Assembly (NCBI RefSeq): GCF_902813185.1
Contig: NZ_LR778301.1
Coordinates: forward strand, 3,638,001 to 3,702,000
Reading direction: 5' to 3'
Length of the DNA stretch: 64,000 nt
From: Denitratisoma oestradiolicum
Lineage (GTDB): Bacteria > Pseudomonadota > Gammaproteobacteria > Burkholderiales > Rhodocyclaceae
How positions within the stretch are numbered: the stretch's first letter is position 1; each line of letters begins with the position of its first letter. Below are positions 8,127 through 17,371 of the stretch, in pieces. A program made the position numbers and the translations under genes. Below the pieces are notes generated by a model, which ran no database searches, was not told where the DNA came from, and saw nothing but the letters and a program-made list of their open reading frames with translations.

Positions 8127-8585
8127 ATGGACCTCAGAAAACTAAAAACATTGATCGACCTCGTGCAGAATTCCGGCATCTCCGAGCTGGAGATCAGCGA
8201 AGGCGAGGAAAAGATCCGCATCGCCAAGCATATCCCGGCGCCGGCACAGACCACCGTCATGATGGGTGGGCACCACGGCATGCCGATGAACATGGCCTCC
8301 CATACCCCGCCCCCTGCGGTCGCGGAGCCGGTCGCCAGCGGCCTGCCGGATGGCGCCGTGGTCGCCGCCCCCATGGTGGGCACCTTCTACCGGGCTGGCA
8401 GCCCGGGAGCCAGCCCCTTTGTCGAGGTGGGCCAGTCCGTCAAGGTCGGCGACACCCTGTGCATCCTGGAAGCCATGAAGCTGATGAACGAGATCGAGTC
8501 CGAAGTCTCCGGCACCGTCAAGGCGATCCTGGTGGAAAACGGCCAGCCCGTCGAATTCGGCCAGCCCCTGTTCGTGATCGGCTGA
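8127..8585 (+). CDS. accB: Biotin carboxyl carrier protein of acetyl-CoA carboxylase
   Basis: 152 aa. It carries the biotin that shuttles CO2 from AccC to the carboxyltransferase in fatty acid synthesis. An N-terminal helical segment ([23 protein letters not shown]) is followed by a Pro/Ala/Met-rich linker (about 50-80) and the biotinyl domain with biotinylation motif [10 protein letters not shown] near residue 120. The ATG at 8127 has GCAGGGAG upstream; a TTG at 8112 is in frame but gives an unconserved extension. accC follows 73 bp downstream. Confidence 0.96.
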   Translation: MDLRKLKTLIDLVQNSGISELEISEGEEKIRIAKHIPAPAQTTVMMGGHHGMPMNMASHTPPPAVAEPVASGLPDGAVVAAPMVGTFYRAGSPGASPFVEVGQSVKVGDTLCILEAMKLMNEIESEVSGTVKAILVENGQPVEFGQPLFVIG

Positions 8586-8658
8586 TCCCGCCCGGCGGGG
8601 CCGCAGTGCGCCACGGCGCGCCCCGCGCATCTCGTCCGCCTTTCGTGGTGACCCAAAC

Positions 8659-10008
8659 ATGTTCGAAAAAGTATTGATTGCAAACCGGGGCGAGATCGCC
8701 CTGCGCATCCTGCGCGCCTGCCGCGAGTTGGGCATCAAGACCGTGGCCGTCCATTCCACGGCCGATACCGAGGCCAAGTACGTGAAACTGGCGGATGAGT
8801 CCGTCTGCATCGGCCCGCCCGCTTCGGCCCAGAGCTACCTCAACATTCCCGCCATCATCTCCGCCGCCGAGGTGACCGACGCCGAGGCTATCCACCCCGG
8901 CTACGGCTTTCTGTCCGAGAACGCCGCCTTCGCCGAACGGGTGGAAAAGTCGGGTTTCGTCTTCATCGGCCCCCGCTCCGAAACCATCGGCCTGATGGGC
9001 GACAAGGTCAGTGCCAAGGACGCCATGAAGGCGGCCGGTGTGCCCTGCGTGCCAGGCTCCGAAGGCGCCCTGCCGGAAGATCCAAAGGAAATCATCAAGA
9101 TCGCCCGTTCCATCGGCTACCCGGTGATCATCAAGGCCGCCGGCGGCGGCGGCGGCCGCGGCATGCGGGTGGTGCACACCGAGGCTGCCCTGCTCAATGC
9201 CGTGGCCATGACCCGCAGCGAGGCCCAATCGGCCTTCGGCAACCCCACGGTGTACATGGAGAAGTTCCTGGAGAACCCTCGCCACATCGAGATACAGGTA
9301 TTGGCCGACCAGCATGGCAATGCCGTCTATCTGGGGGAACGGGACTGCTCCATGCAGCGCCGCCACCAGAAGGTGATCGAGGAGGCCCCGGCACCTGACA
9401 TCAACCGGCGCATCATCAACAAGGTGGGGGAGTCCTGCGCCGCTGCCTGCCGCCGCATCAACTACCGGGGCGCCGGCACCTTCGAATTCCTCTACGAGAA
9501 CGGCGAGTTCTATTTCATCGAAATGAACACACGGGTCCAGGTGGAGCATCCGGTCACCGAGCAGGTGACGGGCATCGACATCGTCCAGGCCCAGATCCGC
9601 ATCGCCGCCGGCGAGAAACTCTGGTTCAATCAGCGGGACATCCAGTTGAAGGGCCATTCCATCGAGTGCCGCATCAATGCCGAGGACCCCTTCAAGTTCA
9701 CCCCCTCCCCGGGGCGCATCGAAACCTGGCACCCCCCCGGCGGCCCCGGCGTGCGGGTGGACTCCCATGTCTATGCCGGCTACAACGTGCCTCCCAACTA
9801 TGACTCCATGATCGGCAAGGTCATCACCTATGGGGACACCCGGGAGCAGGCGATCCGCCGCATGCGCATCGCCCTGTCGGAAATGATGGTGGGGGGCATC
9901 AAGACCAACATTCCCCTGCACCAGGAACTGATGCTGGACGAACGCTTCGTCCTGGGCGGCACCAGCATTCACTATCTGGAAGAAAAACTGGCGGCAAAAG
10001 GAAAATGA
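8659..10008 (+). CDS. accC: Acetyl-CoA carboxylase biotin carboxylase subunit
   Basis: 449 aa, full length. It carboxylates biotin on AccB using ATP and bicarbonate. ATP-grasp features: the N-terminal [16 protein letters not shown], the glycine-rich [12 protein letters not shown] loop, the [13 protein letters not shown] segment, [15 protein letters not shown], and the catalytic [14 protein letters not shown] with Arg. It is followed after 4 nt by prmA, a conserved betaproteobacterial linkage. Confidence 0.97.
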   Translation: MFEKVLIANRGEIALRILRACRELGIKTVAVHSTADTEAKYVKLADESVCIGPPASAQSYLNIPAIISAAEVTDAEAIHPGYGFLSENAAFAERVEKSGFVFIGPRSETIGLMGDKVSAKDAMKAAGVPCVPGSEGALPEDPKEIIKIARSIGYPVIIKAAGGGGGRGMRVVHTEAALLNAVAMTRSEAQSAFGNPTVYMEKFLENPRHIEIQVLADQHGNAVYLGERDCSMQRRHQKVIEEAPAPDINRRIINKVGESCAAACRRINYRGAGTFEFLYENGEFYFIEMNTRVQVEHPVTEQVTGIDIVQAQIRIAAGEKLWFNQRDIQLKGHSIECRINAEDPFKFTPSPGRIETWHPPGGPGVRVDSHVYAGYNVPPNYDSMIGKVITYGDTREQAIRRMRIALSEMMVGGIKTNIPLHQELMLDERFVLGGTSIHYLEEKLAAKGK

Positions 10009-10012
10009 TTCC

Positions 10013-10912
10013 GTGTGGGTCAATGTCTCGCTGCTGACTGACGCGCCCCACGCCGACGCCTTGTCCGAGGCGCTGATGGAGCAAGGTGCGCTGTCGGTCA
10101 GCGTCGAGGACGCCTTTCTCGGCACGGACCAGGAAACTCCCCAGTTCGGCGAACCGGGCAGCCCCGACACTCCCCTGTGGGAGCAAAGCAGGGTGATCGC
10201 CCTGTTCGATCCCGGCGACGACCTGCCCGGCCGGGTGGCCGCGGCCTGCCAGGCGGCGGGCCTGACGGACCTGCCCGAATTCGAGTTCGAGGAAGTGGCG
10301 GAACAGAACTGGGTGCAACTGACCCAGTCCCAGTTCGAGCCCATCCGTATCAACGACCGGCTCTGGATCGTGCCTTCCTGGCACGACGTTCCGGACAGCG
10401 CCGCCATTAACCTGCGTCTCGACCCCGGCATGGCCTTCGGCACCGGCTCCCACCCCACCACCTGGCTCTGCCTGCAATGGCTCTGCGACCGGATCAAGGG
10501 CGGCCATGGCGCACAACTTAGCCTGCTCGACTACGGCTGCGGCTCGGGCATCCTGGCCATCGCCGCCGCCCGGCTGGGAGCAGGTTCGGTGCTGGGTGTC
10601 GACATCGACGAGAAGGCCCTGGAAGCCGCCGCCGAAAATGCCCGGCGCAACGGCGTCGCCCTGCCCCTGCGCCATTCCCGGCAAGCCCTGGACGAGCGCT
10701 TCGATCTGGTGGTGGCCAACATCCTCACCAATCCCCTGTGCGTACTGGCCCCCCTGCTCTCCGACCGGATCGCGCCGGGCGGATATCTGGCGCTTTCCGG
10801 TGTGCTGGAAACCCAGGCCGGGCAGGTGATCGAGGCCTACGCGCCCCATATCCGCCTGAAAGTGGGGGCAATCCATGAAGGCTGGTGCCGACTGGAGGGC
10901 CATCGCCCGTGA
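10013..10912 (+). CDS. prmA: Ribosomal protein L11 methyltransferase
   Basis: 299 aa, GTG start. It trimethylates ribosomal protein L11 using S-adenosylmethionine. It shows the family N-terminal domain (MWVNVSLLTDAPHADALSEALMEQGALSVSVED), the LDPGMAFGTGSHPTTWLCL substrate loop, the SAM-binding LDYGCGSGILAIAAARLGA, the acidic VDIDEKAL strand end, and catalytic motif NILTNPL. It lies 4 nt after accC, and its stop overlaps the next start (TGATG at 10910-10914). Confidence 0.96.
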   Translation: MWVNVSLLTDAPHADALSEALMEQGALSVSVEDAFLGTDQETPQFGEPGSPDTPLWEQSRVIALFDPGDDLPGRVAAACQAAGLTDLPEFEFEEVAEQNWVQLTQSQFEPIRINDRLWIVPSWHDVPDSAAINLRLDPGMAFGTGSHPTTWLCLQWLCDRIKGGHGAQLSLLDYGCGSGILAIAAARLGAGSVLGVDIDEKALEAAAENARRNGVALPLRHSRQALDERFDLVVANILTNPLCVLAPLLSDRIAPGGYLALSGVLETQAGQVIEAYAPHIRLKVGAIHEGWCRLEGHRP

Positions 10913-11871
10913 TGCTGACCCGCTGCCCCGACTGCGCCACCACGTTCCGCATCACCCCGGAACAGTTGAAGGCCCGTCAGGGCAAGGTGCGTTGCGGCGA
11001 GTGCCAGCATGTATTCAACGCCCTCGACAGCCTGGTGGAGGAACCTCTGGTGGCGGTGCCCGCCGCGACGACCGACACTTCTCCGGCAACCGAGAAACCG
11101 TTGTCCGCTCCCGACTCCCCGGCGCCTGAATCCATATCTGACCAACTCGACCCGGTCGCCGAGCATGAGCCTCCCCCGACGGAGCCCCTGGAACAGCCCC
11201 CGTCGGCAAGCCCGGCGGAGGCGCTGACGCAGGAGGTCGAGGAAGCGCCCAGCGGAGTCATCCCGACCGAAACCCTGGCGATGCCAGCGGAGGAAGCCCC
11301 CGCCCCGGATTCGGCAACACCCGCGCCGGCGGCGACGGTCAGCGCCGACATTCCAGACATGCCGCCCTGGATCGCCCTGTCCCCGCCCAAACCCCTCCGG
11401 CGCTGGCCCTGGATCCTCGGCCTGACCCTCGCCCTGCTGGCCCTGGCGGCCCAGACCCTGCTGCACTTCCGGGTCGAACTGGCCGTGCTCCAGCCCGGGC
11501 TCAAGCCCCTGCTGCAGGCCGCCTGCGCCCCCCTGGGCTGCGATGTCCCCCGCCCCCGCCGCGCCGACCTGCTGGGCATCGAGACCTCGGACCTGCATCC
11601 AGACCCACGCCATAAGGGCCGCCTGCAACTGGTCATGAGTCTGCGCAACCGGGCGCCCTTCAACCAGGAACTGCCCCACCTGGAAGTCACCCTGACCGAC
11701 ACCGCCGACACCGCCCTGCTGGTGCGCTCCCTACCCCCCCCGGACTACCTGCCCCCAGGCACCGATCCGACCCAGGGCTTCGCCGCCAACAGTGAACTGG
11801 CCCTCAACCTGACCCTGGACGTGGGCGACCTGCCCGCAGCCGGCTACCGGCTCTACCTGTATTTCCCCTGA
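10912..11871 (+). CDS. MJ0042 zinc-ribbon / DUF3426 membrane protein
   Basis: 319 aa. The N-terminal zinc ribbon of the MJ0042 type has Cys pairs C5/C8 and C28/C31. A long Pro/Glu/Ala-rich low-complexity linker (about 45-150) leads to one membrane helix (about 163-185, PWILGLTLALLALAAQTLL) and a C-terminal DUF3426 domain with the PCxxxxC-like ACAPLGCDVPRPR segment. Such proteins regularly follow prmA in betaproteobacteria; their biochemical role is not established. The start overlaps the prmA stop. Confidence 0.88.
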   Translation: MLTRCPDCATTFRITPEQLKARQGKVRCGECQHVFNALDSLVEEPLVAVPAATTDTSPATEKPLSAPDSPAPESISDQLDPVAEHEPPPTEPLEQPPSASPAEALTQEVEEAPSGVIPTETLAMPAEEAPAPDSATPAPAATVSADIPDMPPWIALSPPKPLRRWPWILGLTLALLALAAQTLLHFRVELAVLQPGLKPLLQAACAPLGCDVPRPRRADLLGIETSDLHPDPRHKGRLQLVMSLRNRAPFNQELPHLEVTLTDTADTALLVRSLPPPDYLPPGTDPTQGFAANSELALNLTLDVGDLPAAGYRLYLYFP

Positions 11872-11886
11872 CGAGAACTATCACCG

Positions 11887-12822
11887 ATGCGCACGCTGAT
11901 CTGCGGCTCCATGGCCTACGACACCATCATGGTGTTTCCCGACCACTTCAAGAACCATATCCTTCCCGACCAGATCCACATCCTCAACGTCGCCTTCCTG
12001 GTGCCCGAGATGCGCCGGGAATTCGGCGGCTGCGCCGGCAACATCGCCTACAACCTGCGCCTGCTGGAAGGCGATGCTCTGATCATGGCCACAGTGGGCG
12101 ACGATTCCGCGCCCTATATGCACCGGCTCAAGCAGCTGGGGCTGGACGCCAGCCATGTGAAGGAAATGCCGGGCAGCTTCACCGCCCAAGCCTTCATCAC
12201 CACCGACCTATCGGACAACCAGATCACCGCCTTCCATCCGGGGGCGATGAACCATTCCCACGAGAACCGGGTGGCCGAAGCCACCAACGTCGGCCTGGGC
12301 ATCCTGGCCCCCGACGGGCGCGAAGGCATGATGCGCCATGCCCGGGAGTTCCACGAGGCCGGCATTCCCTTCGTGTTCGATCCGGGTCAGGGCCTGCCCA
12401 TGTTCAATGGCGAGGAATTGCTGGAGTTCCTGAAACTCGCCAGCTATTGCACGGTCAATGACTACGAGGCCAAGCTGATCTGCGACCGCACGGGTTGCAG
12501 CCTCGAACAACTGGCCAGCCATGTGCAGGCCCTGATCGTAACCCTGGGAGGAGAAGGTTCCCACATCTATGCCGATGGTCAACGCCACGAAATCCCCAGC
12601 GTTAAACCCGATAGCGTGGTGGACCCCACCGGCTGCGGCGATGCCTACCGGGCCGGTCTGCTCTACGGCATTGCCCAGGGCTGGAACTGGGGAAAGACCG
12701 GACGCCTGGCCTCCCTGATGGGTTCCATCAAGATCGCCCATCGCGGTGGGCAGAATCACAAGCTATCCCGCGCCGACATCGCCGCCCGTTATCAGGCGGC
12801 CTTCGGCGAACAACCCTGGTAA
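11887..12822 (+). CDS. PfkB-family carbohydrate/nucleoside kinase (ribokinase/adenosine kinase type)
   Basis: 311 aa, cytoplasmic. PfkB signatures: the N-terminal GGCAGNIAYNLRLLEGDALIMATVGDD glycine-rich segment and the C-terminal DPTGCGDAYRAGLLYG anion-hole motif with catalytic Asp. The sequence reads most like bacterial adenosine kinase-like members in this genomic setting, but the substrate cannot be fixed from sequence. It follows the DUF3426 gene by 15 bp and probably belongs to the same transcript. Confidence 0.85.
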   Translation: MRTLICGSMAYDTIMVFPDHFKNHILPDQIHILNVAFLVPEMRREFGGCAGNIAYNLRLLEGDALIMATVGDDSAPYMHRLKQLGLDASHVKEMPGSFTAQAFITTDLSDNQITAFHPGAMNHSHENRVAEATNVGLGILAPDGREGMMRHAREFHEAGIPFVFDPGQGLPMFNGEELLEFLKLASYCTVNDYEAKLICDRTGCSLEQLASHVQALIVTLGGEGSHIYADGQRHEIPSVKPDSVVDPTGCGDAYRAGLLYGIAQGWNWGKTGRLASLMGSIKIAHRGGQNHKLSRADIAARYQAAFGEQPW

Positions 12823-12832
12823 AGGAAAATCC

Positions 12833-13285
12833 ATGAAAAGCCTCATCGCCGCTGCCTCCCTCGCCACCCTGACCCTGCTCTCGGGCTGCGCCAACACCAG
12901 TTCGGGCGGAGTCTATGGTCAGAGCCAGACCCGTCATGAAATGATGGTGCGCCTGGGCGTGGTGGAAAGCGCCCGCCCCGTGAAGATCGAGGGCAACAAA
13001 TCCGGCGTTGGCACCCTGACCGGCGCCGTGATCGGTGGCGCCGCCGGCTCCAAGGTGGGCCAGGGCAAGGGCTCGGCCGTGGCCGCCGTACTCGGCGCCG
13101 TGGCAGGTGGCATCGCCGGTGGCGCCCTGGAAAACAGCAGCACCCAGAAGGATGGCGTCGAAGTCACCGTCAAGCTGGAAAACGGCAGCCTGATCGCCGT
13201 GACCCAGGAAGCCGATGAAGTCTTCCGCCCCGGCGAACGGGTGCGGGTACTCACCGGCGGCGGCGTCACTCGCGTTTCCCATTGA
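12833..13285 (+). CDS. Outer-membrane lipoprotein with glycine-zipper domain (SlyB / 17 kDa antigen type)
   Basis: 150 aa. The lipoprotein signal ends in LLSGC (lipobox; Cys about residue 19). A glycine-zipper segment (GTLTGAVIGGAAGSKVGQGKG... AVLGAVAGGIAGGALE, about 66-105) is typical of SlyB-like outer-membrane lipoproteins, followed by a small beta domain. The ATG at 12833 has AAAGGAAAATCC upstream. The next gene begins on its stop codon. Confidence 0.9.
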   Translation: MKSLIAAASLATLTLLSGCANTSSGGVYGQSQTRHEMMVRLGVVESARPVKIEGNKSGVGTLTGAVIGGAAGSKVGQGKGSAVAAVLGAVAGGIAGGALENSSTQKDGVEVTVKLENGSLIAVTQEADEVFRPGERVRVLTGGGVTRVSH

Positions 13286-14001
13286 GAATTCCGCTCCGCC
13301 TGCTGGGCGCCGCCCTGCATCTGCTGGGTGGCGCCCTGATGGTGGCCCTGCTTTCCCCCTTCTGGTCCGAGGCTCATCGTCAGCGCTTCAAACAAGCCTG
13401 GTCTCGGGGGCTGTTGCGTGTCCTCGGCATCCAGGCCCGTTACCGGGGTCTGCCGCCAACCTCCGGCCTGATCGTCGCCAATCACATTTCCTTTGTGGAC
13501 ATCTTCGCCCTCAATGGAGCGATGCCCGCCGGCTTCGTTTCCAAGGACGAAGTGGCTCACTGGCCCCTGATCGGCTGGCTGTGCCGCCACGCCGACACCC
13601 TGTTCCTGGAACGGGGCAGCCGGGCCGCAGCCCAACGGGCCCGGGAAAACCTGGTGCAGCGTCTGGCAGCGGGCAAGCGGGTGGCAGTCTTCCCCGAGGG
13701 CACCACCAGCCGGGGCGACACGGTGCTGCCCTTTCACAGCGCCCTGCTCCAGGCGGCCATCGACACGGGCACGCCGGTCACACCCGTGACCCTGCGTTAT
13801 CTGGATCAAGAAGGAAACCGGAGCGAAGCCCCGGCCTATGTGGATGACATGACGCTGCTGCAATGCCTATGCTCCATAGCCGCCAGCCGGGGACTGGTGG
13901 TGGAGGTGGCGGTGCTACCGGCACAGGCCAGTACCGGCCTGGATCGGCGCCACCTGTCGGCCCACCTGCACCGGACCATCAGCCACCATCTGAGCAACTG
14001 A
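13282..14001 (+). CDS. 1-acyl-sn-glycerol-3-phosphate acyltransferase (PlsC family)
   Basis: 239 aa. Acyl transfer to lysophosphatidic acid or a related lysolipid at the inner membrane. An N-terminal membrane helix precedes the catalytic NHISFVD (HxxxxD) motif near residue 60, the GFVSKDEV segment, the LFLERGSR motif, and VAVFPEGTTSRGD. All four PlsC blocks are present. It starts with TTG overlapping the preceding stop (TTGA at 13282), so it is coupled to the lipoprotein gene. It is convergent with the TonB receptor at 14041. Confidence 0.9.
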   Translation: MRIPLRLLGAALHLLGGALMVALLSPFWSEAHRQRFKQAWSRGLLRVLGIQARYRGLPPTSGLIVANHISFVDIFALNGAMPAGFVSKDEVAHWPLIGWLCRHADTLFLERGSRAAAQRARENLVQRLAAGKRVAVFPEGTTSRGDTVLPFHSALLQAAIDTGTPVTPVTLRYLDQEGNRSEAPAYVDDMTLLQCLCSIAASRGLVVEVAVLPAQASTGLDRRHLSAHLHRTISHHLSN

Positions 14002-14004
14002 GCA

Positions 14005-14031
14005 CCCGGCCAACAGTAAAGGCTGGCCGGG
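14005..14031. terminator. Bidirectional terminator-like hairpin between convergent genes
   Basis: CCCGGCCA and TGGCCGGG form a perfect 8-bp stem around an 11-nt loop. It sits between the plsC-like stop and the TonB receptor stop. No clear T-tract follows on either strand, so termination efficiency is uncertain. Confidence 0.55.
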
Positions 14032-14040
14032 CGCCCGGGG

Positions 14041-16266
14041 TTACCAGCGATAGTTGAGTGAGGCGCCGTAGGTGCGCGGCTGCAGGTAGTAGGCCGTAGT
14101 CAGGTTGGAAAACCCGGGGCCGAAGTCAATGAAGTTCACCGGCTGCTGCTTGTCCGTCGCATTCTTCACCCAAAGCGCCACATCCGCCGAGCCCGGCCCA
14201 CCAAGGGCAATATTGGAGAGCACCAAGCGCAGGTTCAACAGTCCATAGCCCTGAACCTTGGTGTTGCCGGCCGTCGCGCGGCTGGGATCCACGGTGGTCA
14301 GTTGGTAGGGATAGGCATAGAAGGACGAGGTGTAGCTATAGTCGGCAATCCCGCGCCAGATCCCCAGGGCTGACCGCCCCAGCCGGGTATCCACGCTCAG
14401 GTTGAAAGTATGTTTGGGCGCATGGGGAAAGGCCCGATTGCTGGCCACATTGCTGATAGCTTGATTGGCCGCAGGGGCCTCCATGAACTCGTCGTACTTG
14501 CCATCCAGATAGCCATAACCAAACTGGAACTTCAAACCGTCCACCGGCACATAGGTACCTTCGACCTCCAGGCCGTTCACCGTCGCCTTACCCGCGTTGC
14601 GGATCACGGAAATCCCGGGCAGGCCGGTGAAGCGGGAAATCTGCATATCCTGGATGTCATTCTGGAACAGGGCCACATTCAACTGCACCCGCCCATCCAC
14701 CGAGGTCATCTTGGCGCCCAGCTCGTAGGTCTTCTGCTTCTCGGGGCTGAAAGGAATCAAGGCCTCGGCAGCAGTGCCTGCCTCACCCTGGAAGCCCCCG
14801 CTCTTGAAGCCTTCGGAATACTTGGCATAGACATTGAGCCGGTCGTTGAACTTGTAGGCCAGGGACACCATGGGCGTCGTAGCGGCGAAGGATTCCTCTG
14901 CCTCCACGTAGGGGATGGCCGTGCCGAATCCGGTGATGGACTTGAACCGGGAACCGCGCTTGGTTTCCTCCGTTCGCCGCAGGCCGGCCGAAAGGCTCCA
15001 GGCATCCGTCAGCTTGTAGTCCGCCTGTCCATAGAGCGACTTGGCCTGAGCGCCGAAACCATATTCGGAACTATCGGTGCCGAAGTAAAACACATGAGGA
15101 TTGACGGTGTAGCCGTTGTCCTTGTAGTAGTAGAAACCGGCCACGTAATTCAGGCGGTCCGTGCTGCCGACCCACTGGAACTCCTGGGAAAGCTGACTGA
15201 AATCGGCGATCCGGGCGCCGGTGGCGATTCTCACCGGCGTACCGTCCAGATCATAAGAGTCGTCATTCCTCAGGGTCCGACGGGAGGTGATCGATTTCAG
15301 GGTATTGCGGTCGTCGAGCTTCCAGGTCAGCGTCACGCCGTGACCCTGCAGCGCAATCCGCTCGTAGGACGGGTAGTCGATACTGGCGCTGCGCTGCCAG
15401 TCCTGGGCCACGTAAGGGGCCATCGCAGCCAGGGGGCCGCTGGTAGCGGTCATCCGGTACAGCTGATTATGGGGCGGCGTCTGGTGAACCCGGCTGTAGT
15501 CATAGCGGTAGTCCGCTTGGAAGCTCGGGGAAAAATCCAGCAGTACCGCAATCCGTGCCCCGGTCTTATTGCGTGTATCCAGTTCGCTCACCGAACTACC
15601 AGCGGTGGTCTCCACCAGACCGTCGCGCTTTTCGGTCCGCAATCCCAGAGAAACGCTGGCGATACCGAACTTGGGCAGGTCCAGGGAGAGCTTCTCGGTG
15701 TGGTAGCCGTAGTTGCCGACCTCCACCCCCAGGGAACCGCTCAGGGTGCCGCTGGGCTTGCGGGTGATCAGGTTGACCGCGCCGGCCATGGTATTGCGGC
15801 CATATAGGGTCCCTTGGGGACCACGCAAGACTTCAATCCGATCCACGTCAACAACATCAAGCACGGAACCCACGGCCTTGCCCAGATAAACGCCGTCCAG
15901 ATACATGCCCACGCTGGGTTCCCAATACATGGCGCCGTTGAAGGTGACCGCACCGCGCAGGGCCACCTGGGAAGTTACATTGCTGGTGGGATACTTGCTC
16001 ACTTGGAGATTGGGGGCCAGGGCCTTCAGGTCCAACACATTGGAAATTCCCCGGGCCTCGATCTGGCCACCGCTGATCGCACTGATGGCGATAGGAACAT
16101 CCTGTAAGCGCTCTGCACGCTTCTGGGCGGTGACGATCACTTCATCAATCGGCGCACCACCTTCAACGGCGACGGCGCCGAAAGACGAAAATGCTGAGGT
16201 GATCGCCACAACCAACAACAATGGGCGATGGGTCGCCGGAACGGTACGACGCTGGGGAAAGTCCAT
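14041..16266 (-). CDS. TonB-dependent outer-membrane receptor
   Basis: 741 aa. Signal peptide, then TonB box DEVIVTAQ, plug domain (about 45-155, ending VLRGPQGTLYGRNTMAGAVNLITRKPSG), and a 22-strand-type barrel ending in aromatic W (NYRW). The plug lacks an STN domain, so it is a transport-only receptor. The sequence is of the subfamily found in degraders of hydrophobic compounds; substrate unknown. It is close to the receptor at 49515: both have AQKRAE-LQDVPI and NTMAGAVN. The ATG at 16266 has GGAGACTATCT upstream. The 33-bp element at 16360 lies upstream. Confidence 0.92.
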   Translation of the reverse strand: MDFPQRRTVPATHRPLLLVVAITSAFSSFGAVAVEGGAPIDEVIVTAQKRAERLQDVPIAISAISGGQIEARGISNVLDLKALAPNLQVSKYPTSNVTSQVALRGAVTFNGAMYWEPSVGMYLDGVYLGKAVGSVLDVVDVDRIEVLRGPQGTLYGRNTMAGAVNLITRKPSGTLSGSLGVEVGNYGYHTEKLSLDLPKFGIASVSLGLRTEKRDGLVETTAGSSVSELDTRNKTGARIAVLLDFSPSFQADYRYDYSRVHQTPPHNQLYRMTATSGPLAAMAPYVAQDWQRSASIDYPSYERIALQGHGVTLTWKLDDRNTLKSITSRRTLRNDDSYDLDGTPVRIATGARIADFSQLSQEFQWVGSTDRLNYVAGFYYYKDNGYTVNPHVFYFGTDSSEYGFGAQAKSLYGQADYKLTDAWSLSAGLRRTEETKRGSRFKSITGFGTAIPYVEAEESFAATTPMVSLAYKFNDRLNVYAKYSEGFKSGGFQGEAGTAAEALIPFSPEKQKTYELGAKMTSVDGRVQLNVALFQNDIQDMQISRFTGLPGISVIRNAGKATVNGLEVEGTYVPVDGLKFQFGYGYLDGKYDEFMEAPAANQAISNVASNRAFPHAPKHTFNLSVDTRLGRSALGIWRGIADYSYTSSFYAYPYQLTTVDPSRATAGNTKVQGYGLLNLRLVLSNIALGGPGSADVALWVKNATDKQQPVNFIDFGPGFSNLTTAYYLQPRTYGASLNYRW

Positions 16267-16359
16267 AGATAGTCTCCATCTAGATGTGGATACCCGCTCC
16301 TAAGCCATAGGCAAGGAAAGCGGGGGTGGCCAGCAGGCTCCTCGTCGGCCATCCATGAC

Positions 16360-16392
16360 GGTATACGCTTGGTCCCGGGCAAACCCGCCAAG
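16360..16392 (-). promoter_or_regulatory. Bipartite element upstream of the TonB receptor (copy 1)
   Basis: Read on the minus strand: CTTGGCGGGT, 15 nt, CGTATACC, about 94 bp before the receptor ATG. Both blocks and their spacing are identical to the element at 19652. The spacing is too long for a standard sigma-70 promoter using TTGGCG and TATACC (20 nt), so it may be a regulator site or an alternative promoter. Confidence 0.6.
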
Positions 16393-16435
16393 TAACCTCC
16401 CGAGTCCCGCTATGGGACGAACCGATAAACTCGTG

Positions 16436-17323
16436 CTAGGCCGCCAGAAACTGTCGGGAAAGCGCCAGCACCTGCTCCAGCTGGTTATGGTGCACCCAGT
16501 GGCCCGCATTGGGCAGGGTGGTGGAATGGGCGTCCCGGAAATGCGCCAAGGCGCCGTTGCGTCCGGGGTCGGAGGCCTCGCTGCACTCATCACCCCGGAT
16601 GAACAGGACAGGGCAAGCGATGCGGGACCATAGGGACATGCACTCGGGACCGGCCAGCAGTTGGGGAGGCATGCCGGCGTAGTGATGGTCGTACTTCCAG
16701 CGGTAGCCCCCTGTCTCGTCCCGACGGGTGCCGTGGAGCGTCAGGTGGCGAACTTGATCCGGCGACAGATGAGGGTGTTCACGGCCCAACCTTTGTTCGG
16801 CCTCGGCCAGGGTGCCATAGGTGCGGGGAACCCGCCGGTTGGCTTCGCGCACTCGTTCCACCCACTCCAGGGCCAAGTCGGCCGCCAGCGTGTCCGCCTG
16901 GGACTGAAGCCGCTGGGGAGAGTAGTGAATGAAGGGATCGATGACCAGCAATCGGCTCACCCGTTCCGGAAACAGGCCGGCAAAGACGAGGCTGACAAAG
17001 CCACCGAAGGAATGGCTGATGATGCGCACCGAGGGAACGGCCAAGCGTTCTACCAATTGTGCGATGTCATAGGCGAAATTGAGCAACAGGTAGGCGCCGC
17101 CGCTATCCCACTGGGAATCCCCATGGCCTCGCAGATCGGGAGCCAAGACATGGAAATCCTGGCACAGGTCCCGAGCCATGTCATCCCAGCTGCGGCCATG
17201 GTCATAGCCGCCATGAATCATCAGGAGCGGGGGCGCATCCGAATTTCCCCAGTCCAGATAATGCAGCTTCAGTCGCTGGGAATCATAGTAATGACTGACA
17301 GGTTCGGTCTGCTTCGTTGTCAT
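16436..17323 (-). CDS. Alpha/beta hydrolase
   Basis: 295 aa. Alpha/beta-hydrolase fold: HGGYDHGRSW oxyanion region, DLRGHGDS, nucleophile elbow SHSFGG (about residue 100), acid in the GDECSEASD region, and catalytic His in NAGHWVHHNQ. No export signal. It is probably an esterase or a C-C/ester hydrolase acting on an imported compound; substrate unknown. The ATG at 17323 has GGGAGACGGGC upstream; an in-frame ATG 15 codons earlier has none. It lies 48 bp after the receptor at 17372, so it is likely cotranscribed. Confidence 0.85.
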   Translation of the reverse strand: MTTKQTEPVSHYYDSQRLKLHYLDWGNSDAPPLLMIHGGYDHGRSWDDMARDLCQDFHVLAPDLRGHGDSQWDSGGAYLLLNFAYDIAQLVERLAVPSVRIISHSFGGFVSLVFAGLFPERVSRLLVIDPFIHYSPQRLQSQADTLAADLALEWVERVREANRRVPRTYGTLAEAEQRLGREHPHLSPDQVRHLTLHGTRRDETGGYRWKYDHHYAGMPPQLLAGPECMSLWSRIACPVLFIRGDECSEASDPGRNGALAHFRDAHSTTLPNAGHWVHHNQLEQVLALSRQFLAA

Positions 17324-17371
17324 GCCCGTCTCCCGCTTCGGCTGCCGTCCGGCAGCCGAAGCTGCCATGGA

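Noticed and set aside
8518..10497. 659-codon minus-strand frame opposite accB, accC and prmA
   Set aside because: Shadow of accC; the translation has no family resemblance, and the sense proteins are complete.
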